Assembly (NCBI GenBank): GCA_964516605.1
Contig: CAZFAA010000013.1
Span: 1-32,248, forward strand
Length of the DNA: 32,248 bases
DNA from: GCA-2732805 sp964516605
Lineage (GTDB): Bacteria; Pseudomonadota; Gammaproteobacteria; Coxiellales; Coxiellaceae
Direction of reading: 5' to 3'
Made by a program: the position numbers and the translations under genes. This document shows positions 25,100 through 32,248 of this stretch, in pieces (position 1 is the stretch's first letter; the number at the start of each line of letters is the position of its first letter). The notes beneath the pieces were generated by a model that was given only the letters and a program-made list of their open reading frames with translations, ran no database searches and was not told where the DNA came from.

Positions 25100-25105
25100 T
25101 AGAAT
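25100..25105 (+). promoter_or_regulatory. -10-like hexamer directly before gltX
   Basis: TAGAAT matches TATAAT at five of six bases and ends six bases before the gltX ATG at 25112; a weak TTGCAT lies 16 bases further up. No Shine-Dalgarno is present. The predicted RNA would be leaderless or nearly so. Confidence 0.35.
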
Positions 25106-25111
25106 AGCGAT

Positions 25112-26518
25112 ATGAAAAATTCAGCACAAATTCGCACACGTTTTGCGCCAAGCCCCACAGGATACTTGCACATTGGTGGTGCGCGCACAGCACTGTTTTC
25201 GTGGTTATTTGCACGTCATTTTGGCGGTACATTTATTCTGCGTATTGAAGATACAGATCAAGAACGCTCCACACCTGAATCGATTGAAGCGATTTTAGAA
25301 GGCATGCAGTGGTTGGGTTTGGATTATGATGAAGGTCCTTTTTACCAGATGCAACGTATGGATCGTTATCGTGAGGTGATTCAGCAATTGATTGATAGTG
25401 GCCATGCTTACCGTTGTTATTGCTCCAAGGAGCGTTTGGATGAAGTGCGTAGTCATCAGCAAGCCCGTAAAGAAAAAACGCGTTACGATGGCCATTGTCG
25501 TGATAGCATGGCGCACGATACAACACATCCTCATGTGGTGCGTTTCAAAAATCCAATTGACGGTGACGTGACATTCGATGATTTAATCCGCGGTCCGATT
25601 ACGTTTGCAAATTGTGAATTGGATGATCTGATTATTGCGCGCACTGATGGTGTGCCTACATATAATTTAACTGTAGTGGTAGATGATTGGGATATGCAAA
25701 TCACCCATGTTATTCGCGGCGATGATCATATTAATAATACACCACGGCAGATTAATATTTTAAAAGCTCTGAATGCACAGTTGCCATTGTATGCTCATGT
25801 GCCGATGATTTTAGGTGGCGATGGTAAGCGCTTATCCAAGCGCCATGGTGCAGTCAGTGTGATGCAGTATAAAGACGAAGGTTATTTACCGCATGCCTTG
25901 CTTAATTATTTGTTGCGTTTAGGTTGGTCGCATGGCGATCAAGAAGTATTTTCACGTGAACAAATGGTTGCGCTCTTTGATTTAGCGCATATCAATTCAT
26001 CACCGGCTGCGTTTAATCAAGAAAAATTGCAGTGGCTCAATCAACATTATTTAAAAACAGATGATGTATCGGCCTTGGTAAAACCATTTGCATATCAGCT
26101 GGATTTACTTGGTATCGATTTTACACGCGGGCCGAATTTAGATGAAGTGATTGCCGCGCAAGTGGAGCGCTGTAAAACGCTTACGGAAATGGCACAAAAA
26201 AGCCGTTATTTTTTTGAAGAATTTAGCTCTTATGATGACGATGCAGCGAAGAAAAATCTAACACCTGCAGTTAAAGCTGCATTGAACGATGTGATGCAAC
26301 ACTACACCGCTCTTGCAGAGTGGACTGCAGCCAGTGTGCATCAGGTCATTGTGGATGTGGCGACCCAATACGATTTGAAATTGGGTAAGCTTGCGCAACC
26401 TTTGCGTGTTGCATTAACTGGTGGTGCCGTATCACCACCGCTGGATGTGACTATCGCTCTGATTGGCCGTGCACGTGTTTTGGCACGCTTGCAGCGTGCT
26501 TTAGCTTATATCGCTTAA
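25112..26518 (+). CDS. gltX: GltX, glutamyl-tRNA synthetase
   Basis: Class I aminoacyl-tRNA synthetase charging tRNA-Glu. The 468-residue protein begins MKNSAQIRTRFAPSPTGYLH with the HIGH-type motif HIGG at 20-23, and the KMSKS-type loop KRLSKR at 239-244, followed by the anticodon-binding C-terminal part. Length and start agree with bacterial GltX (E. coli 471). tRNA-Glu(UUC), its substrate, is encoded ~220 bp downstream. Some related bacteria have two GltX copies; a second one cannot be excluded outside the window. Confidence 0.96.
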   Translation: MKNSAQIRTRFAPSPTGYLHIGGARTALFSWLFARHFGGTFILRIEDTDQERSTPESIEAILEGMQWLGLDYDEGPFYQMQRMDRYREVIQQLIDSGHAYRCYCSKERLDEVRSHQQARKEKTRYDGHCRDSMAHDTTHPHVVRFKNPIDGDVTFDDLIRGPITFANCELDDLIIARTDGVPTYNLTVVVDDWDMQITHVIRGDDHINNTPRQINILKALNAQLPLYAHVPMILGGDGKRLSKRHGAVSVMQYKDEGYLPHALLNYLLRLGWSHGDQEVFSREQMVALFDLAHINSSPAAFNQEKLQWLNQHYLKTDDVSALVKPFAYQLDLLGIDFTRGPNLDEVIAAQVERCKTLTEMAQKSRYFFEEFSSYDDDAAKKNLTPAVKAALNDVMQHYTALAEWTAASVHQVIVDVATQYDLKLGKLAQPLRVALTGGAVSPPLDVTIALIGRARVLARLQRALAYIA

Positions 26519-26587
26519 AAAATTTAGGGTGACTGTTGAAGCGATGCTTATCAGTCGATTGAATATGCGCTAAGCAAATTTAATTAC

Positions 26588-26616
26588 TTGACAGAAATGA
26601 GGGGTGGTCCTATCAT
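26588..26616 (+). promoter_or_regulatory. strong sigma70-type promoter of the tRNA pair
   Basis: TTGACA (26588-26593) is a perfect -35; after exactly 17 bases comes TATCAT (26611-26616), five of six to TATAAT. Start of transcription is expected near 26623, ten bases before tRNA-Ala. The preceding stretch from the gltX stop (26519-26587) has no other recognisable feature. Confidence 0.8.
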
Positions 26617-26632
26617 GACTACATCTCATCTT

Positions 26633-26708
26633 GGGGCAATAGCACAGCTCGGAGAGCGCTTGCATGGCATGCAAGAGGTCGGCGGTTCGATCCCGCTTAG
26701 CTCCACCA
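26633..26708 (+). tRNA. tRNA-Ala(GGC), with two mismatched stem pairs
   Basis: 76 bases with encoded CCA. The anticodon loop ATGGCAT has anticodon GGC, the anticodon stem (CTTGC/GCAAG) and T arm are intact, and the alanine identity pair G3-U70 is present. Two stem pairs are broken compared with usual tRNA-Ala: A6-A67 in the acceptor stem and A12-A23 in the D stem, and the D loop reads AGCTCGGA where AGCTGGGA is usual. It may be functional but weak, or decaying. Confidence 0.88.
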
Positions 26709-26737
26709 AATAGCTGTTTTTTATAGCTCATATCAAG

Positions 26738-26813
26738 GTCCCCATCGTCTAGTGGCCTAGGACACCACCCTTTCACGGTGGTAACACGGGTTCGAATCCC
26801 GTTGGGGACGCCA
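26738..26813 (+). tRNA. tRNA-Glu(UUC)
   Basis: 76 bases including CCA. The acceptor stem GTCCCCA/TGGGGAC is perfectly paired, the loop CTTTCAC has anticodon TTC, and the T arm ACGGG-TTCGAAT-CCCGT is complete. It follows tRNA-Ala by 29 bases under the same promoter and lies next to gltX. An insertion-sequence end begins six bases after its CCA. Confidence 0.95.
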
Positions 26814-26822
26814 TTTTATGGC
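26810..26822 (+). terminator. small hairpin after tRNA-Glu, possible terminator
   Basis: GCCAT-TTT-ATGGC followed by TCTTTC. The left arm uses the end of the tRNA CCA and the right arm the first bases of the insertion-sequence tip. Five pairs only, so weak. Confidence 0.25.
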
Positions 26823-26965
26823 TCTTTCCCAAATTAGGGGGCAGTTAAACCGGCACATAACACTCTAACCCGTAACCTGTAATTTTCAAAGCAACGAAAG
26901 CCATAAGCCCTGCGTTGAATCAACTTCATCTTACGATGAAAGCCTTCAGTAAACGTGCAAATAAG
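26820..26965 (-). pseudogene. ISL3-family insertion-sequence remnant: IS end and transposase C-terminus
   Basis: On the minus strand, 43 codons (26965 down to 26837) plus stop TAA (26834-26836) encode a peptide containing TEGFHRKMKLIQRRAYGF and ENYRLRVRVLC, the characteristic C terminus of ISL3-type transposases. An in-frame TAG at 26966-26968 ends the open part upstream, and the rest of the ~400-codon gene is absent. The terminal sequence GGCTCTTTCCC (26820-26830) has the form of an ISL3 inverted repeat. No second IS end was found in the window. The rest of the gap to the next gene (26969-27082) has no clear feature. Confidence 0.8.
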
Positions 26966-27082
26966 CTAAAAATTGGGTATACATTCGTCAAGCAGGGTAA
27001 GCTCAAAAGCTTTAATAAAACTTTAATACTTACACAGTACTATGTTACAGCTGGGTGCTTTTAAATTTTCACAGGGTTTATT

Positions 27083-30000
27083 ATGCTTAATCGATTACAA
27101 TTAGAGAGTAAGCTTGTCGATTTAGCAAAAAGGAAAAAATTTCAAGAGCTCTTTTCTGTATTGGAAGGTTGTGCTTTGGCTCAATCTGAAGTCGATATTT
27201 TTTTGATCAACTACCAATTTGTATCCCCTGAGCATTTCGGTAAAACGCTGTTAGAAGTACTTGTAGAGCAGATTGTTACTCTTGAAGGCAAAGTGGAACG
27301 AATGAGGCGTCAGTGGTTCTTGACTCAAAATAGAAGACAGAGAGCTGAGAAAAAAATAAAAGATGAAATAACACAACTTTTAAAAGTTATTGACAACCAC
27401 GCTTCAAAAAAAATTCCTATTATTAATTCGTCTTCCTCATCTTCATCAACAGCAGCTAAAATTCTAATTGATGGTGCTGGTTTTATTGTGAATAGTACTG
27501 TCACGTTAAAGGATAGAATTAAAGATCTTCAAGCATATTTAAATTTTTACAGTCGCAAACAAGAAAAATTCAAGTATAGATTCGATCAAAAATTAATGAA
27601 ATTAATATGCCAAGGAAACTTTAAGGAGGTAGTGCAGTTATTAGAAAAAAATATTATTTATAATAGGGATTCTGTATCTCAGACTCCAGGCTTATTACTA
27701 TTAAATTATGAATTGTTTCAAAAAGCAAAGTCACCTATCACCGTTTTTGATTTTTTGTGCGATCAGCATAAAATACTTTGTGCAAAAATTACAGAACTAC
27801 GTAGAGGTAAAGGTTGGTTTTTAACTCAGGCCAGAAGAGCAAAAAGAATTACACAACTTATTTTGCAAAGCCAAGATCATTTACTAGTCTTAAGCAATCT
27901 ACAAGATAAGAATGTTACATTAGGCCATATCGGTAATAATGAAAAAGAAAAATTGCCATTTAGAAAATTATCTTATGAAAGAGCTGCTTTTACAAAAAAG
28001 CGTATTATTGAATTATTAAATAACAGTCCTCTTGATACAACACATGCAATACTTTCTCAAAAAATTGACAGACTAAAAAAACGTAACGGTTGGTTTTTAA
28101 CAAAAGCTCGAAGAGCACAAGCCATTCAACTACTTCAGCAAGCCATTACAGAACATGAGGAGGATCGCAAGCGGTATCCTCATCTAAATGGAGAGGTAAA
28201 ATTTTTCCATGATCAACAATTGAAAGTGGCCTTTGCGGAACCTGTAACACTAGATGTAACTACTGAGTCGGAGGCGTTGCCTATTTCTTTTGATCTTAAT
28301 ATCGAGCAAAATGTATACGTTCATCATGCGCGGCAGCAACAACAGCAACAACAGCAACAACAGCAACAGCATGCCAGAGTGTCAAGATTGGATCAAAAAA
28401 GACAAAGAACTTTGCGCTCTGGGGCAGCACAGGAAGATGAAAGTAAAACAGCGGACTGTCCAGGTAGACGCGGAATTCATTGGGACCCTGATAGATTTTG
28501 GTATAAAACCATTGCTGATTTTTTACAGAACCAAACTCCAACGTTTAAGGTATTATTTAGATTGAGCGAAAATGCAGATACGCTAGTAAGATCTGCTGCT
28601 GAAAAAAACACAGCGTATCTATTCAATTCGGAATTTAATCCGGACAATATGCCTTTAGGATTTTATTTGTATGAAGAAAAAGATTCGAAGTCTTTTTCTA
28701 TGACCGTTACATTGAAGTTTAGTGAATCTGTGAGAGCTCAACAACTTGAAAGCTTGCCTCCTGAAGAGCTTGCTCGTAGAGCTGATTTTGTAGTGATTAA
28801 AGATCTTGTAAAAGCACCTAAACAGTTCAGTGGAATTGATATCTATCTTACTAATACTGATGCTAGGGAATGGTTTAAGAAAGAAAGTTTAGAACATGGA
28901 ATGCATACTGTATTCACGAATAGAATAGATAATTTGGATCGATCTCTACCAGATGAAACACGCGGGTTACTTGCTCAAGCCAGTGATAATGCCAAATCTT
29001 ATATGGGACTTTTTTTCTTATTTATCCCTGAGGAAGATACAGCAAAATATATCGATACGATTAAGGCAATATGTATTCAGGAAGAACTTTTAAAAGAACG
29101 AGGGATTCAGCTACCAGACTTTAAAGCATATATTAGATACAATATGGATGCTATTGATGCTGTTTTTGAATACCAGAACTTCGCTGCACTTATAGAATTA
29201 TTATTACTTTCTGCGAATCCTATACTGCAATTAGAGATAATCAATAATGGTGAAATAAGACGGTGTAGGCAAAACTCTCTTGCATGGACAACAGCGCTTA
29301 GAAGAGGCTATCAAGTTGTGAGTGTTAAAGATATGGGAACGCTCAGAGTGAATCCTAGGCAACCACATAAAGATGACTATGAGGGGGATCGCATAACAGA
29401 TGTGATAGATAATACGCTTCCTTTGTTTCCAGGTAGAGATGCTTTAAATCCGATTACCCTACGAGATATCGAAACAGCCTTAAAAAAATCATATACTAGC
29501 GGCCCTCTGAGAAAAGAAGGCAAAGTAAAGCATATCCTGCAAATTTTTTATCGCATGGCAGCACTCTATTTACAAGATTATAAGGAAGCAAAAAAGTTCG
29601 CAGAGGATCTCATAAATTCTTATTTGATTGATGTGCAGTATTACATTCAAAATACACCGCGGACATCTAAGCAGGAGAAATTAATTCTAGAATCTAAAAT
29701 TGTTTTAATTTGTGTTCACGATCACACATCTGACATACATCATCGAAAATCAATGTATGATCTAAACAAGTGTCAGGGCTTAGCTGGACAGGATCATGAA
29801 TTTCTTAAAACACTTTTTCAAGAACTTTCACGTTCTGGCTCTGGTTCTAAATTCGCAGTTACTGATCCTGAGAAAATAAAACAATTGCAGGCTTTGGCTG
29901 CTAAATATTATGTGCCAACGCAAAGAGATGTATGTATCGCAGCAATTGGTCATAATAGCAAGTTTTTAGAGGAATTTACTACAAGATTACAGTCCTACAT

Positions 30001-32125
30001 TACAAAACATGGGGGGTTTCATCATAAAAACTTTGCTCAAGTAAGGCGTAAGATAAAGCAGGTTGGTGGTATTGCAGCTGAAGATGCTGGCCTCATCTAT
30101 CCAGATGAAGCAATAAATAGATTTTTAGATGCAATTGCATTATCAGAAGGACCAAGAGCTTTTATCATTGCAGCATTGAATAAGATGAATCGTTGTGCAG
30201 CTGAGTGCAATAACGCAGAGAGTCTAAAATCGCTGATCCAATCAGTACAATCCTTCACAGCAGAAAATTTCGATTTTGGTTTTTCAGTAGCTGTTATACG
30301 GGAAGCGATTTGGCGTTTATCAGAAGGCAAAAAATGGTTACGCTTGGAGCAAGTGATAGCTATTTTATTAGGAATTCTTCCTGAATCCCGTCTTTTGCAA
30401 ATAGATACGGGAGAGGGTAAGTCAACTATCATTCAAGCTATAGCTGTACTAAAAAGTATAATGCTTAATAAGAAAATTATTGTTATTACTCATACAACTG
30501 CTGCCGCTGATGAGGGTCTTGGGGGAATTAGGGAGCTTGCCGAAGCTTTTAATCTGAGGAGTGGTGGCTTAAGCGAGAATCCACATATTGCCTATAGTGA
30601 AATAGGCGATGCTGTACTAGCAGATTTCGATCACCCAGACAGACAAAAAGCGGGGTATAAAGGAAATAGTGTTCTTCTTATTGATGAAGTAGATCAGAAT
30701 TTGCTTGATAGTGCCGCGCATGCTCGCATGGAAAAAGCAGATCCGTTAGCAGAAGAACACTATCCTGTTAAGCATGAAGATTTTATTGATGTACTCGTTT
30801 TTATTTATTCGCAATATCTTGCAAACTTGAGTCATGCACAAGTTACAGCAGTCCTGAGGGAAAAGTATGCTGAAAACACCTATGCTAAGTGGCTTATAGA
30901 AAATGGGCAAAAATATGATAGAACAGTTGAATATTGGTATAAGGCTGCATCGTCGGCGGCTAAAAAACAACATGAATGCGATTACACTATTCATCATCAG
31001 AATGTAAAAAGTGTAGCTGTAAAAACGACAGGTGCTCGTAGTGAATCATCCATTTTGGGTGAAGGGGTGCACCATATGATTTGCGCTAAAGAAAAAATTA
31101 ACGGCCAATCTATTGTGTTTCCGCCTGATTCTTTTTTGCGTTTAAGCAGCGATATACTCAGTTACGTAAAAGGTCATCATCATGTTGTGGGTTTGAGTGG
31201 CACACTTGGGGATGAGCAAACCACACGCGAGTTTTTAAGAACTCAGTTGTCATGCGATCCTAAAAATTGTCATACGTTTCCTCGCGCAGAACGAAGCTGG
31301 GTCCCATCTAAAGTAGGAAAACATCATTTTACTGTACTAACACACACTTTTTGGCCACAAATTTCTGATGACAAGAAAGGAGTAATGGCTCGTTACAATC
31401 AACGCATTGATTATCCACCTAGATTTTATCCAACCCCCATAGAACATAAAAAAGCTGTTTTGGATCTTATTATGCGTTTACAAGAAGCTGGTCGTTCTGT
31501 TCTCGTTGTTATGGATACTATCTCAGGATGTGAAACATGGTATGACATCTTACAGAAGAACCAGAACCAGATAGATATGACCAAAGTTTACATCTTCGAT
31601 CATGGTGGTATAGATCAATCATGGCGTTTACCGGACAAAGCAGTTATAGCTCAAGCTGGCAAGCCAGGTAGTATTATATTAAGTACTAACATCGCAGGAC
31701 GTGCCATTGATTTCACAGGCTTGACGAGTGTTGTTGTAGTATCATACAAACCTCTTCGTCCGTATCAGCAACTTATAGGGCGTTGTGCTAGAAATGGTGA
31801 TATTGGTGAAACTTATCATCTTTATTATTCAGCGAATTCAGCACTTATACCTCTTAATGTGACTCCAGAGACAGCAGCAAAGGACATAGTTTCTTGGCGT
31901 TGTCGATTATTCAAAAAACAACCCTTATCTACCGTTGCAGTGGTTCCTCTGAGCCCAGATATAGAGGAGAGTAGTTCAAAGCAATATTTAGAAAATGCAA
32001 AGCAATATTTAGAATACATGTTAAGCAGTGAGACAAAGTATGCTAATGAGTTAGAGTTATCTTTGATAAGTGCTGCAGAATCAAATGCCGCCAAAACAAC
32101 TGCTCAGGGTTTGAAAATAGGGTAA
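27083..32125 (+). CDS. giant repeat/polyglutamine protein with a C-terminal SecA-type ATPase motor
   Basis: Not a known gene; 1680 residues. Residues 1-360 are helical and charged with three copies of a motif R-x-WFLT-xx-RR (W78, W245, W337); the first two sit in longer repeats of about 95 residues starting KLVDLAKRKKF and KLMKLICQGNF. A seven-Ser run (116-122) and a twelve-Gln run (418-429) follow. Residues ~430-1070 match nothing I recognise. From ~1070 the protein resembles the SecA motor: REAIWRL, Walker A DTGEGKST (1108-1115), Walker B LLIDEVD (to 1204), GLSGTLGD (1370-1377), AVIAQAGKPG, TNIAGRAID (1535-1543), QLIGRCARNGD (1563-1573). The 170 residues between DEVD and SGT equal the SecA preprotein-binding insertion in size. 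The SecA scaffold, linker and zinc tail are absent. No signal peptide or membrane helix. AGGG lies about eight bases before the ATG. Arg codon AGA is common here and rare in neighbouring genes, suggesting transfer. Could be a secreted effector; unproven. Confidence 0.85.
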   Translation: MLNRLQLESKLVDLAKRKKFQELFSVLEGCALAQSEVDIFLINYQFVSPEHFGKTLLEVLVEQIVTLEGKVERMRRQWFLTQNRRQRAEKKIKDEITQLLKVIDNHASKKIPIINSSSSSSSTAAKILIDGAGFIVNSTVTLKDRIKDLQAYLNFYSRKQEKFKYRFDQKLMKLICQGNFKEVVQLLEKNIIYNRDSVSQTPGLLLLNYELFQKAKSPITVFDFLCDQHKILCAKITELRRGKGWFLTQARRAKRITQLILQSQDHLLVLSNLQDKNVTLGHIGNNEKEKLPFRKLSYERAAFTKKRIIELLNNSPLDTTHAILSQKIDRLKKRNGWFLTKARRAQAIQLLQQAITEHEEDRKRYPHLNGEVKFFHDQQLKVAFAEPVTLDVTTESEALPISFDLNIEQNVYVHHARQQQQQQQQQQQQHARVSRLDQKRQRTLRSGAAQEDESKTADCPGRRGIHWDPDRFWYKTIADFLQNQTPTFKVLFRLSENADTLVRSAAEKNTAYLFNSEFNPDNMPLGFYLYEEKDSKSFSMTVTLKFSESVRAQQLESLPPEELARRADFVVIKDLVKAPKQFSGIDIYLTNTDAREWFKKESLEHGMHTVFTNRIDNLDRSLPDETRGLLAQASDNAKSYMGLFFLFIPEEDTAKYIDTIKAICIQEELLKERGIQLPDFKAYIRYNMDAIDAVFEYQNFAALIELLLLSANPILQLEIINNGEIRRCRQNSLAWTTALRRGYQVVSVKDMGTLRVNPRQPHKDDYEGDRITDVIDNTLPLFPGRDALNPITLRDIETALKKSYTSGPLRKEGKVKHILQIFYRMAALYLQDYKEAKKFAEDLINSYLIDVQYYIQNTPRTSKQEKLILESKIVLICVHDHTSDIHHRKSMYDLNKCQGLAGQDHEFLKTLFQELSRSGSGSKFAVTDPEKIKQLQALAAKYYVPTQRDVCIAAIGHNSKFLEEFTTRLQSYITKHGGFHHKNFAQVRRKIKQVGGIAAEDAGLIYPDEAINRFLDAIALSEGPRAFIIAALNKMNRCAAECNNAESLKSLIQSVQSFTAENFDFGFSVAVIREAIWRLSEGKKWLRLEQVIAILLGILPESRLLQIDTGEGKSTIIQAIAVLKSIMLNKKIIVITHTTAAADEGLGGIRELAEAFNLRSGGLSENPHIAYSEIGDAVLADFDHPDRQKAGYKGNSVLLIDEVDQNLLDSAAHARMEKADPLAEEHYPVKHEDFIDVLVFIYSQYLANLSHAQVTAVLREKYAENTYAKWLIENGQKYDRTVEYWYKAASSAAKKQHECDYTIHHQNVKSVAVKTTGARSESSILGEGVHHMICAKEKINGQSIVFPPDSFLRLSSDILSYVKGHHHVVGLSGTLGDEQTTREFLRTQLSCDPKNCHTFPRAERSWVPSKVGKHHFTVLTHTFWPQISDDKKGVMARYNQRIDYPPRFYPTPIEHKKAVLDLIMRLQEAGRSVLVVMDTISGCETWYDILQKNQNQIDMTKVYIFDHGGIDQSWRLPDKAVIAQAGKPGSIILSTNIAGRAIDFTGLTSVVVVSYKPLRPYQQLIGRCARNGDIGETYHLYYSANSALIPLNVTPETAAKDIVSWRCRLFKKQPLSTVAVVPLSPDIEESSSKQYLENAKQYLEYMLSSETKYANELELSLISAAESNAAKTTAQGLKIG
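28334..28369 (+). repeat. CAG/CAA microsatellite encoding twelve glutamines
   Basis: Twelve in-frame glutamine codons, mostly as the unit CAG-CAA-CAA repeated three times and then CAG-CAA-CAG. It sits between the N-terminal repeat region and the unrecognised middle of the giant protein (residues 418-429). Such tracts can change length by slippage in steps of three or nine bases. Confidence 0.9.
31977..32014 (+). repeat. 21-base tandem duplication near the end of the giant gene
   Basis: The 17 bases starting CAAAGCAATATTTAG occur twice (31977-31993 and 31998-32014), offset by 21 bases, giving an in-frame heptapeptide repeat KQYLENA then KQYLEYM. Recent duplication without loss of frame. Confidence 0.75.
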
Positions 32126-32138
32126 ATCGTGGTGTAAA

Positions 32139-32160
32139 CCCCGTTTAGCTTAAGACGGGG
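32139..32160. terminator. hairpin after the giant gene, probable terminator
   Basis: CCCCGTTT pairs with AGACGGGG (eight pairs including one G-U) around a six-base loop, 13 bases after the stop codon. TTTTT follows nine bases later on the plus strand. The remaining bases to the window end (32161-32248) contain nothing I can name. Confidence 0.5.
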
Positions 32161-32248
32161 CGCCCTGACTTTTTGCTTATTATCTTGTTACTCTTTAGTC
32201 GAACGTGAATAACACATAAATATCGTTATTTCTCGAAGAAAAATGGAT

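Noticed and set aside
26570..26776. Open frame on the minus strand over the tRNA genes
   Set aside because: It runs antisense across the promoter and both tRNAs; its translation is the common tRNA-antisense artefact.
28290..28565. Alternative frames over the CAG/CAA tract on both strands
   Set aside because: They give poly-Asn/Ser or poly-Val/Ala strings, as expected from frame-shifted reading of a microsatellite inside a real gene.
26814..32248. Duplicate of the tRNA-Glu 3' end as an attachment site for an integrated element
   Set aside because: No copy of the T-arm/acceptor 3' sequence was found between the tRNA and the window end, and no integrase is present.
1..32248. CRISPR array, rRNA genes or replication origin
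   Set aside because: No regularly spaced direct repeats, no rRNA-like stretch and no clustered DnaA boxes were seen.

Overview
The window is a stretch of a gammaproteobacterial chromosome. ClpB, TamA/TamB, CoaA, GltX, SdaA, PssA and an AmpG-type permease all look gammaproteobacterial, the base composition is moderately AT-rich, and genes are densely packed. The large effector-like protein at the right end and several housekeeping features (including an SdaA whose iron-sulphur cysteines and C-terminal cysteine line up with the Legionella pneumophila enzyme at a constant offset) suggest a Legionellales/Coxiellaceae-like, possibly host-associated lineage. No rRNA or species marker is present, so that placement is an inference.

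Layout. 1-1362 (+): 3' part of a DHA2-type MFS drug exporter that begins before the window. 1405-3621 (-): an operon of two small DUF2269-like membrane proteins flanking an SDR-DoxX fusion. 3736-8735 (-): a compact thiamin operon thiC-thiO-thiS-thiG-thiE-thiF, headed by a promoter and a TPP riboswitch whose 3' end can pair with the thiC ribosome-binding region. 9140-11716 (+): clpB with a sigma32-like promoter. 11809-12897 (+): a GluR0-like potassium channel with a split solute-binding domain. 12945-14403 (-): DUF3579 protein and a ClsB-like phospholipase-D-family cardiolipin synthase, divergent from pssA (14561-15307, +), so two phospholipid enzymes sit side by side. 15410-16768 (-): sdaA, divergent from an ampG-like permease (16913-18166, +), with an almost perfect CRP site between them. 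18251-23037 (-): tamA-tamB, overlapping by four bases. 23106-24047 (+): coaA. 24097-25014 (-): aldose 1-epimerase. 25112-26518 (+): gltX, followed by tRNA-Ala(GGC) and tRNA-Glu(UUC) under a strong sigma70-type promoter.

Right end. Six bases after tRNA-Glu lies the tip of an ISL3-family insertion sequence and the 43-codon tail of its transposase (26820-26965). Then comes one gene of 1680 codons (27083-32125) with visibly different codon use. Its product has three copies of an undescribed WFLT-xx-RR repeat at the N terminus, a seven-serine run, a twelve-glutamine run encoded by a CAG/CAA microsatellite, a long unrecognised middle, and at the C terminus a SecA-type ATPase motor with all main motifs but without the SecA tail. 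This gene is the best candidate for something undescribed.

Genes working together: the thi operon makes the thiazole half of thiamin (ThiO, ThiS, ThiF, ThiG), the pyrimidine half (ThiC) and joins them (ThiE), under feedback by TPP; thiD and thiL must lie elsewhere. TamA/TamB serve the outer membrane, and PssA with the ClsB-like enzyme serve phospholipid supply.
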